From: an uncultured Lachnospiraceae bacterium
GTDB taxonomy: Bacteria > Bacillota > Clostridia > Lachnospirales > Lachnospiraceae
Length of the DNA: 64,000 nt
Direction of reading: 5' to 3'
Assembly (NCBI GenBank): GCA_902776305.1
Contig: CACYPS010000001.1
Location: forward strand, 124,001 to 188,000
Shown here piece by piece: positions 23,985 through 31,318 of the stretch. Both the position numbers and the translations under genes were made by a program. Every line of letters begins with the position of its first letter. Position 1 is the stretch's first letter. Under the pieces are notes generated by a model that ran no database searches, was not told where the DNA came from, and saw nothing but the letters and a program-made list of their open reading frames with translations.

Positions 23985-25052
23985 TCAATCTTCGAAGCGG
24001 ATCTCATCCCCGTTTATGAACCGGATTCCATAAAGGATCTCCTCATCGGTCACATCGTCCGCGATAACAGCTTTTCCGATTTCCTTAAGGAGAATAAAAC
24101 GGATATGTCCTCCGATCATCTTTTTATCTGATTTTGTAATGCTGAGTATTTCCTGATCGTCAATACCGTCTGCGAACATCGGAAGACCGAACATGACACA
24201 CACATCCCGAATTTCATAGAGTTCTTCCGGTCCTATATAACCCCGTTTCATACTGATTGCCGCCGCCGAGATACATCCGAGTCCCACACACATACCGTGA
24301 GGCATGGTGAAATCTTTGTACTTCTCGATGGCATGACCGATCGTGTGCCCGAGATTTAAGAGCGCACGCTCACCTTTTTCGGTCGGATCCCGATCTACTA
24401 TTTTCTCTTTGATGGAAGCTGTTCTTCTGACCATCTCAAAAATTACGTCATTTTCCTGCTCCGTTATACCGTCCATATTGTCAAGGATCCATTCGAAGAA
24501 TTCGCTGTCAGCCAGCAGAGCGGATTTAAGCACTTCACCCATTCCCGATATAAATTCTTCCTCGGGAAGAGTCTTCAAAGTCAGCGGATTCGTATATACG
24601 AATTCAGGCATATGGAAGGCACCGACCATATTCTTATAGCCCATAAAGTCTACGCCGGTCTTTCCTCCTATACTGGAATCGACCTGTGCAAGAAGTGTTG
24701 TAGGGACCTGTACATATGAAATTCCCCTGAGATATGTAGCGGCCGCAAAGCCTGTCATGTCCCCTACAACTCCGCCACCGAGGGCAAGCAGGCAGTCATG
24801 CCTGTCATAGTGTTTATCAAGAAGAAAGCCGTAAAGCGCTTCGATGGAACGAAGATTCTTATTCTCCTCGCCGGCAGGGAAGAAAAAGTTATCCACATTC
24901 TCGAACATTTCCCCTAAAACACCGATGATCGAATCTGCATAAAGCGGGCCGGTGTTCGTGTCAGCGACAATACAGACTTTCCCGGGCATTGCGGATAACC
25001 CGGAAAAAGCTTTTTTAAGATCCTCAAAAGAATTGCTGAAATACAGTTTCAT
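23985..25052 (-). CDS. aroB: 3-dehydroquinate synthase
   Basis: 355-aa NAD- and metal-dependent enzyme of the shikimate pathway converting DAHP to 3-dehydroquinate. Conserved GGGVVGDMTGFAAATYLRGISYVQVPTTLLAQVDSSIGGKTGVD, metal ligands in NLGHTIGHAIE and PHGMCVGLG. Start ATG 25052 follows GAGGAG. It lies upstream of lspA in the same direction. The other aro genes are not in the window. Confidence 0.95.
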   Translation of the reverse strand: MKLYFSNSFEDLKKAFSGLSAMPGKVCIVADTNTGPLYADSIIGVLGEMFENVDNFFFPAGEENKNLRSIEALYGFLLDKHYDRHDCLLALGGGVVGDMTGFAAATYLRGISYVQVPTTLLAQVDSSIGGKTGVDFMGYKNMVGAFHMPEFVYTNPLTLKTLPEEEFISGMGEVLKSALLADSEFFEWILDNMDGITEQENDVIFEMVRRTASIKEKIVDRDPTEKGERALLNLGHTIGHAIEKYKDFTMPHGMCVGLGCISAAAISMKRGYIGPEELYEIRDVCVMFGLPMFADGIDDQEILSITKSDKKMIGGHIRFILLKEIGKAVIADDVTDEEILYGIRFINGDEIRFED

Positions 25053-25099
25053 GTTCTTCTCCTCACTTAACTTACTGAAAATTGACCAAAAAAGAATTG

Positions 25100-25136
25100 A
25101 TTAAAAAGAAAGCACCAGACCCTGAAGCCTGGTGCC
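25100..25136 (-). terminator. rho-independent terminator after sepF
   Basis: Read on the - strand: GCACCAG (25135-25129) pairs with CTGGTGC (25118-25112), followed by TTTCTTTTTAA. Located 35 bases after the sepF stop, separating it from aroB. Confidence 0.8.
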
Positions 25137-25170
25137 AGAAATCGACTGTTATCTATAATCCATTGGCAGA

Positions 25171-26100
25171 TCAGTATACAGATCTCTTAGATGTAAAATC
25201 AAAGAAGTTACTGAACATGCTTGTGAAATCTCCGGATACCTCAACATTCACCGGCGTGAGAATGTAGACATAATTTGAAACCTGCTGTACACCTCCGTCA
25301 AGGGCATAGCATGCACCGCATGAAAAATCAACGATTCTTCGAGCTGTATCCACATCGATAAATTCCAGATTCAGAATCACGGCCGCATCGGACATAAGCA
25401 GTTCTGCGATATCCTGCGTATCTTCCATGGACTTCGGAACGATGACCTCTACTCTTACCCTGGCTCCTGTATTCCGTTTCTTATGTGTCCTCGGTTTTAC
25501 GCCGGGCTTTTGCGTGACGAAGGATGACCAATCGATCTCATCACTCTGGCTCCTGTAGCCTGTACGACCGGCTGTTGTCCCTGCTGAAGAATACGCTGCC
25601 GAAGAATATGATTCGGAAGATGTGTATGTACTCTGAGCAGATGTATAACCGCTCTGTGACTGGCGGGCAGAAGTATCTCTGCGGGGCTGTGATCTGCGGT
25701 CGCGCGATCTGGATGATTTTCTCTCGGAAGTACGTCTGGCGCGAGGAGCTTCTTCTTCCTCCTCTTCATCCTCATCGTCTTCCTCATCTTCATCTTCTTC
25801 ATCGCGTGAAGCTTTTTTCTTTCTGCTCCCGAATGAAAAGAAAGATCTTCTCGGTTTCTCCTCTTCCTCTTCTTCATCCTCGTCCTCTTCGTCAGAGTCT
25901 TCCTCATCCTCTTCATCGTACTCTGTGTCGCGGGACTTTTTCCGGAATTTCATATTGAACAGCTTATTCGGCTTATCTTCCTCAAAATCTTCATCTTCGT
26001 CGTCTTCTTCATCCAGTTCGTCATCTTCGTCGTAATCGTCATCATCTAATTCGTCATCACCCAACCTGATAGCGCCAAGAAGCCGATCAAACAAACTCAT
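25171..26100 (-). CDS. sepF: cell division protein SepF with a very long charged insert
   Basis: 309 aa, about twice the usual 150. The N-terminal MSLFDRLLGAIRLG is the membrane-targeting helix that lets SepF hold FtsZ rings at the membrane. The C-terminal SepF fold (about 215-305) is intact: RVEVIVPKSMEDTQDIAELLMSDAAVILNLE... and YVYILTPVNVEVSG. Between them (about 15-210) are acidic runs of Glu and Asp broken by short basic patches, then a Ser/Tyr/Arg-rich stretch. Follows yggS by 22 bases, the standard division-cluster neighbour, and ends at a terminator. Confidence 0.9.
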   Translation of the reverse strand: MSLFDRLLGAIRLGDDELDDDDYDEDDELDEEDDEDEDFEEDKPNKLFNMKFRKKSRDTEYDEEDEEDSDEEDEDEEEEEEKPRRSFFSFGSRKKKASRDEEDEDEEDDEDEEEEEEAPRARRTSERKSSRSRDRRSQPRRDTSARQSQSGYTSAQSTYTSSESYSSAAYSSAGTTAGRTGYRSQSDEIDWSSFVTQKPGVKPRTHKKRNTGARVRVEVIVPKSMEDTQDIAELLMSDAAVILNLEFIDVDTARRIVDFSCGACYALDGGVQQVSNYVYILTPVNVEVSGDFTSMFSNFFDFTSKRSVY

Positions 26101-26122
26101 ACCCTAACATTCTCCGATCTCA

Positions 26123-26815
26123 TTATTTTGAGTAGTCACGCGCGCCGAATATACTTGTTCCGACCCTGACCATTGTGGAACCTTCTTCAACAGCCACAAT
26201 ATAGTCATTGGACATACCCATACTCAAAGCATTTACTTTTACATTATCAATTTTTTTACTATCTATGTCAACACTTAAATCGCGCAAATTGGCGAAGCAC
26301 GCCCGATCTTCCTCAGGATCTTCAACGTACGGAGCGCTCGTCATAAGGCCTTCTATCCGTATATTCGGGAGATGGCTGATCTGCTCGACAAGGGCCGTTG
26401 TCTCCTCAGGTGTTACGCCGAACTTGCTTTCCTCTCCGCCCACGTTCACTTCGATCAGAATCGGAATGATTCGATTATGTTTTGCGGCCTCCTTGTCAAT
26501 CGTCTCGGCAAGCGCATAGGAATCGACGGAATGAATCAGATGAATATATTCCGCGATATACTTGACTTTGTTGCGCTGCAGATGACCGATCATATGCCAA
26601 CGAATATCCTTCGGGAGATCATCATGCTTTTTTCTGAGCTCCTGAATATAGTTTTCACCGAAGTCTCTGTGACCTGCTTCATAGAGTTCCATGATAGCTT
26701 CTTCGGGCTTCGTTTTACTGACCGCTACGATCGTCACTTCCGAAGCATCTCGTCCGCTTCGTTCACACGCTTCATCGACCAGTTTTCTGACATGATCCAG
26801 ATTTGCTTTCAGCAT
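26123..26815 (-). CDS. yggS: pyridoxal phosphate homeostasis protein (YggS/PROSC family)
   Basis: 230-aa PLP-binding protein with an alanine-racemase-like N-terminal barrel. The PLP lysine is in VAVSKTKPEEAI; other family segments are GENYIQELRKK, WHMIGHLQRNK, EVNVGGEESKFG and LSMGMSNDYIVAVEEGSTMVRVG. It controls free PLP rather than catalysing a known reaction. It lies between a HlyD-like gene (3-base gap) and sepF, as in many Firmicute division clusters. Confidence 0.94.
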   Translation of the reverse strand: MLKANLDHVRKLVDEACERSGRDASEVTIVAVSKTKPEEAIMELYEAGHRDFGENYIQELRKKHDDLPKDIRWHMIGHLQRNKVKYIAEYIHLIHSVDSYALAETIDKEAAKHNRIIPILIEVNVGGEESKFGVTPEETTALVEQISHLPNIRIEGLMTSAPYVEDPEEDRACFANLRDLSVDIDSKKIDNVKVNALSMGMSNDYIVAVEEGSTMVRVGTSIFGARDYSK

Positions 26816-26818
26816 AAT

Positions 26819-28195
26819 TTACCTCGCAGTCACTTGTGATTCTCTTACTTTGGTAGAATCCGTGACGATATAATCGAATTGAGCTATGCCGTAAGGCGTA
26901 CCGCTCTCAACGAGACAGTACTGCTCATTCTTGTCAATAATATTGACTCGTCTGAAGACAGCATATCCCTTATTAGTACAGTACACACCTTCCAGAGTAT
27001 CCGTGTTATTAATAATATAACGATCGGACGATGTACCTTCCTTCATGATGATATCGCCTTCATCAAAGTCAATGGTGTCAATATAATACTTGCCGTCCTG
27101 AACATTGTATATGGTCGGAGCGATAAATTCGGTACTGTCGCTTCCGTCTTCCGCTCTCTTGTATCGAAGAAAGCCAACAGAATTGGAGTCTCCGCCCTGT
27201 GTTCCATACTCAACAGGTATCGTGTAGAACTTTTTGGAGACTACGGAAGTTACGGGAACTTTGAGACCGGTGGCGGCATTTGTAACAAGTTCGATATCCA
27301 GAAACCTTGAATCGAGATACCTGATGACGCCGGATGTAAAATCAAGCTTCCCGTAATATGAACCGTTCGTTGATGTCAGGATTGAAAATGTTGCATTCTG
27401 CGTTACATCGTCCGACAAAAATTTAACGCGCATGGTCTTTTTATCTGTCATTTGCACGATCTGTCTGGAGGTAAGAGGAATGATCAGCGACCAGTTCTCG
27501 GAGTTGATTACCTTGTAGACCTGCTGTCCTGCCTTGATCTGACCGCTTATCTTGAGATCGGTCGCGTGATAGGAATTTCTGTCAAGGGTATCCGGAGTGA
27601 TATCTTCCAGAGTAAAATTCTCGTATCCGTCAATACAATAGCTGACCATACCGTCTACGGGGCAGGTGCTGATGGTCTGATTTCCGAATGTGATGGAGGA
27701 AGCTCCCGTATTCGTAACCAGATCGGGAGAATCTGCGAGTGTATTGTCCAGTATATCACCCTCCAGGGTATACTTCAGAGAATACACATTGCGGTAATCT
27801 CTCGGTGAATAACCCGTTGCAAAGTCACGCACATGCTTTCGAATGCCGGAAAGCGTCTCTTCCGATATCTCAGCGCCCTCTTTATCCAGCGAGGACGGGC
27901 TTACGGAATAGACGGCACCGTAGCGCTTCACCCTCGAATTATCGCGCGCATAATAGGTGATATATCCGCCGGAGTCGGCCGATACCACCTGCTCCGATCG
28001 AAGAACAAGTCCGGTATATGTATTGTTTTTAGCAAGCGGTCCTGATGTTACCTGATAGGACTGAACATGATTTGATGTCAGATACAAAACCAGGCTGACC
28101 ACCAGATAAATAAAAACCGCACTGAAAATAATCGTTCCGATATTCAGCGTAAAATAACGCTGAATACCGGAATTTGTGTTATCTCTATCTTTCAA
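26819..28195 (-). CDS. HlyD-like membrane protein of the yggS-sepF cluster
   Basis: 458 aa. One membrane segment (about 20-42) is followed by an external region with biotinyl-lipoyl-like beta strands (YTGLVLRSEQVVSADSGGYITYYARDNSRVKRYGAVYSV), the pattern of HlyD-type adaptor proteins. No transporter or outer-membrane gene is nearby, and the position before yggS-sepF suggests a role in division or the envelope rather than export (inference). No catalytic motif seen. It is co-oriented with the P-loop gene 36 bases upstream. Confidence 0.7.
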   Translation of the reverse strand: MKDRDNTNSGIQRYFTLNIGTIIFSAVFIYLVVSLVLYLTSNHVQSYQVTSGPLAKNNTYTGLVLRSEQVVSADSGGYITYYARDNSRVKRYGAVYSVSPSSLDKEGAEISEETLSGIRKHVRDFATGYSPRDYRNVYSLKYTLEGDILDNTLADSPDLVTNTGASSITFGNQTISTCPVDGMVSYCIDGYENFTLEDITPDTLDRNSYHATDLKISGQIKAGQQVYKVINSENWSLIIPLTSRQIVQMTDKKTMRVKFLSDDVTQNATFSILTSTNGSYYGKLDFTSGVIRYLDSRFLDIELVTNAATGLKVPVTSVVSKKFYTIPVEYGTQGGDSNSVGFLRYKRAEDGSDSTEFIAPTIYNVQDGKYYIDTIDFDEGDIIMKEGTSSDRYIINNTDTLEGVYCTNKGYAVFRRVNIIDKNEQYCLVESGTPYGIAQFDYIVTDSTKVRESQVTAR

Positions 28196-28231
28196 TTTTC
28201 ATCCCTTATGCTTGTTTATAGCCGTAAAACA

Positions 28232-28651
28232 TTAAAGCGAAAGAAGAACGAGCTCCTGAAGTCGTTCATCAAGTTCTTCCTGTGCTACAGAGACGGAAAT
28301 AATAAGTTCAAAGTCAAATTGGGTGCTGACGTTGTTAAGCTTCAGAATAGTTTCCGTGATTTCATCCTCTTTCAGTTTTGCACATTTCAGCAGACCGTCA
28401 AGATACATCTCCTGCAGATCGTGATCCTGTGAAACGATACCGCAGACGAAGCCGATGAACTGCTCACTATTTTCAATCGGATATCTGGATACGTCAATAA
28501 GACGGATCTTATTGTTCAATTCATACATATGCTTGTTGCTCTTGTCAAGATAAACGACATTACCTGTTGCCTCTTTAATATGCTGATTAGCAATCTGCAG
28601 GATTTCTGTCGTTTTACCTTTACCTTTATGACCAACAATTAAACGAACCAT
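28232..28651 (-). CDS. small P-loop ATPase-like protein of unknown function
   Basis: 139-aa protein whose N-terminus is MVRLIVGHKGKGKTTEIL, a clean Walker A motif (GHKGKGKT, residues 7-14), with a possible Walker B-like strand FELIISVS near the end. There is no obvious transmembrane segment. Relatives are loosely annotated as PilT-like or ATP-binding proteins. It is the first gene of the unit leading into the HlyD-like protein, yggS and sepF. AAAGGAGG precedes the ATG. Function unknown. Confidence 0.7.
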   Translation of the reverse strand: MVRLIVGHKGKGKTTEILQIANQHIKEATGNVVYLDKSNKHMYELNNKIRLIDVSRYPIENSEQFIGFVCGIVSQDHDLQEMYLDGLLKCAKLKEDEITETILKLNNVSTQFDFELIISVSVAQEELDERLQELVLLSL

Positions 28652-28782
28652 ATCCGTTTTCCTCCTTTATTCATTGTGTTTACTATCATTTTCAGCATCG
28701 GTGGAACCTGAAACAGGTACCCGGTTCTTGACTATAATTATAATTTATATGCCCAAAAAACACAAGGGATTATGTAGGGCTC

Positions 28783-30042
28783 TCAGTTTATTTCGGACAG
28801 GAGTACATTCATATCTTCATACAGGTCTTCCGTTGTCTGTGCACCTACTATGATCGATATGTACGGCTGTCCGAACGCGTTCTGCGAAACAATGGCAAGA
28901 CAGTGTCCGGCAATAGATGTCGTACCCGTCTTACCGCCCAGAACGACAACATCCTTAGGCGGTTTGATCTCGCCGGTCAGATAGTGGTCGGTTGAGTCAA
29001 GGTTTACGAACTTCGTCTCGCCTTCCGCGGTCGTATAAGTGACATTGTAGACCGATATCTGCATAATGCTGACAAAATCGCTGTACTTTATCGCCTCGTT
29101 CAGCATCAGGTAGATATCATAAACAGTGGTATAATGGTCCGAATCCTGCAGACCGGTCGGATTTGTGAAATGGGAACCTGTCGCTCCGATCTGAACGAGT
29201 TCGTCGTTCATCATCTGGATAAAACTGTTCATTGACCCGCCGCCGACGTATCTTGCCAGAGCCATCGCCGCATCATTTCCAGAGTGGACAAGAAGTCCGT
29301 GCAAAAGCTCTCGGACAGTCACCTGATCGCCGATATGGAATCCCACAACCTGTGAGCCTGACTCGAGTTCGAGGTCTCGCCACATGATCGTGACCACATC
29401 GTCCATATTCCCGTATTTTAACGTAAGAATCGCCGTCATGATCTTGGTGATGGACGCAGGGTATATCTTTTCATACATGTTTTTAGCAAATATGACTTCC
29501 TTGTCTTCCAGATCGAAGAGTGCGGCAGATTCTCCTTCCTTGAGAACGATATCACCTGTGCTCGTGTTATCTTTCCCGACACAAAGATCGGAGGACAATG
29601 CGCTGCTGACAGCAAGCGCTGTATCCTCACTGGCCTGATAAACGAGGTCTTTGTTGGAATACGGAGCTGTCAAAGGCAGATTATCCGCATGATGAAGGAT
29701 CAGTGCAGTGACTATGCCGATCGTGGCAGCTACCAGCATGATACCGAGCAATGTGACGGTCAGGAACATCCTGGGAGACAGAGACCGCATAAATCTGACT
29801 GCATTTCGGAAAAAGCTCGCTATATTCCCTGTAATGGCAGTGAAACGGCTCTTGCCCTTATCTGTTACCTCCAAGTCGTCTTTGTCCGCAAGGTTGCCTT
29901 CGTCCGCCGCATCAACGGTGACTTCATCTTTCACTTCATCTTCAGGGGCAGTCTTATCCTGATCAGGTGATTTCTTGTCGCTCCGCCGACCGAACAGTTT
30001 TACCGGACCCGGTTTTTTTTCGAGAAAATTTCTCACTTTCAC
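28783..30042 (-). CDS. D-alanyl-D-alanine carboxypeptidase (S11, PBP5-like)
   Basis: 419-aa low-molecular-weight penicillin-binding protein that trims the terminal D-Ala of peptidoglycan. A charged cytoplasmic N-terminus (about 1-85) is followed by a membrane anchor (about 92-117), unusual for a family that normally has a cleaved signal peptide. Catalytic motifs: SITK (nucleophile Ser), SGN in HSGNDAAM, and KTG in GGKTGTTS. The C-terminal beta domain of PBP5 appears absent. Located 3 bases after rodA. Confidence 0.88.
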   Translation of the reverse strand: MKVRNFLEKKPGPVKLFGRRSDKKSPDQDKTAPEDEVKDEVTVDAADEGNLADKDDLEVTDKGKSRFTAITGNIASFFRNAVRFMRSLSPRMFLTVTLLGIMLVAATIGIVTALILHHADNLPLTAPYSNKDLVYQASEDTALAVSSALSSDLCVGKDNTSTGDIVLKEGESAALFDLEDKEVIFAKNMYEKIYPASITKIMTAILTLKYGNMDDVVTIMWRDLELESGSQVVGFHIGDQVTVRELLHGLLVHSGNDAAMALARYVGGGSMNSFIQMMNDELVQIGATGSHFTNPTGLQDSDHYTTVYDIYLMLNEAIKYSDFVSIMQISVYNVTYTTAEGETKFVNLDSTDHYLTGEIKPPKDVVVLGGKTGTTSIAGHCLAIVSQNAFGQPYISIIVGAQTTEDLYEDMNVLLSEIN

Positions 30043-30045
30043 GAT

Positions 30046-31200
30046 TTATCCCTCCTGATGTACCGGATATCTCCTGTGGCTTACTTCTTCCAATTCAATT
30101 TTTTCCTGAAGTCCTACATTCAGCACCATGCCCATACCGATATAAAGACTGACCAGCGACGTAAGACCATAACTTACGAAAGGCAGCGGTGTTCCTGTAT
30201 TGGGCAGCATTCTCGTGGCAACGCCTATGTTGATGAAACTCTGCAGGGCAACGTTGGAAGCTACCCCGCAACAGACAAGCTTTCCGGACAGGTCCTTGGC
30301 CCGTGTGCTCATATGCAGACATTCCAGAACGATCAGTAAAAGCAATATGATGATACCGCAGCTTCCGAGAAAACCGAGCTCCTCCCCTGCCACCGCAAAG
30401 ATAAAGTCTGTCTGTATCTCGGAAATAAAATTTCCTTTATTGGCTGAAGAGACGTCTGAATTATTCAATCCCTTGCCGGTCAACATACCGCTGCCGATCG
30501 CAGTGACAGAGTTATTCTGCTGCGTCGTATCATCCGTGTATTCCGCTTCGTCCGGATTCAGGAACGCCATGATACGCTGACGCTGATACTCTCGAATAAG
30601 ATGCTGGTTCGGCTGTGTGACGATAGCCATAAACACGCCGGCAAGAATAGCCACGGCAGCAATAACGGATATGATGATTTTGTAGCTGAGTCCGGCCGAA
30701 TAGTACAGGATCGAAAAAATTGCCATAATTGTAAGAGTATTCTTAAGATCCGGCTGACTGAAAACGAGGAACAGAGGCAGACCGATCAGAAGAAGCGACC
30801 TCAGAATACTTCTCGGTCTGTTCAGGTTGTTCTCGGTATCCATGAAGTATTTCGAGAAGAATACGATGAGTATGATTTTCGTAAGTTCGACCGGCTGAAA
30901 TCTGAGACCTGCAATTGAAATCCATCTTGTGGCGCCGCCGGCGTCGGAACCGACAACAATAACCAGTAAAAGCATAAAGATGTTGCCGACATAGGCTATC
31001 CAGTAGAAATTCATAATCCAGGAATAGTCGGTAAGAGATACGATGACCATGACTATAAGACCTAGAATTACACCTCCGAGCTGACGGAACTGCAGCGTGG
31101 ACTCGGCAGATCCGACGAGCAGAACCCCCATAATCGAGAGTACCAGGAGCCACAGGACCAGTCTGAAATTGTAATCTCTGATTTTATACTGTCTAAGCAT
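30046..31200 (-). CDS. rodA: RodA/FtsW-type peptidoglycan glycosyltransferase
   Basis: 384-aa SEDS-family membrane protein with about ten hydrophobic segments. It polymerises lipid II during cylindrical growth together with a class B PBP. Family signatures: FSQPDLKNTLTI (catalytic-loop Asp region), and the C-terminal GVATRMLPNTGTPLPFVSYGLTSLVSLYIGMG. Position beside mreBCD and PBP2 favours RodA over FtsW. A 118-base gap containing a hairpin separates it from the PBP2 gene. Confidence 0.9.
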   Translation of the reverse strand: MLRQYKIRDYNFRLVLWLLVLSIMGVLLVGSAESTLQFRQLGGVILGLIVMVIVSLTDYSWIMNFYWIAYVGNIFMLLLVIVVGSDAGGATRWISIAGLRFQPVELTKIILIVFFSKYFMDTENNLNRPRSILRSLLLIGLPLFLVFSQPDLKNTLTIMAIFSILYYSAGLSYKIIISVIAAVAILAGVFMAIVTQPNQHLIREYQRQRIMAFLNPDEAEYTDDTTQQNNSVTAIGSGMLTGKGLNNSDVSSANKGNFISEIQTDFIFAVAGEELGFLGSCGIIILLLLIVLECLHMSTRAKDLSGKLVCCGVASNVALQSFINIGVATRMLPNTGTPLPFVSYGLTSLVSLYIGMGMVLNVGLQEKIELEEVSHRRYPVHQEG

Positions 31201-31268
31201 GTAATCTAAATAATACTCCTTGCATCAATAAGAAAGTGTGTGCGTGTCTGAATCTGATGGAGGCTTTC

Positions 31269-31304
31269 ATTCTTCATCGCGAGATTGTGCTCACGATGAA
31301 GAAT
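31269..31304 (-). repeat. 11-bp perfect inverted repeat between PBP2 and rodA
   Basis: ATTCTTCATCG (31269-31279) and CGATGAAGAAT (31294-31304) can form an 11-bp stem with a 14-base loop. No T run follows on the - strand, so it is not a classic terminator; it may be an RNA processing or mRNA-stability element in the operon. Confidence 0.6.
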
Positions 31305-31318
31305 AATACACATAAACA

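Noticed and set aside
25082-25267. 61-codon + strand frame at the sepF terminator
   Set aside because: Overlaps the terminator stem and the end of sepF; composition reflects the hairpin and antisense sequence.
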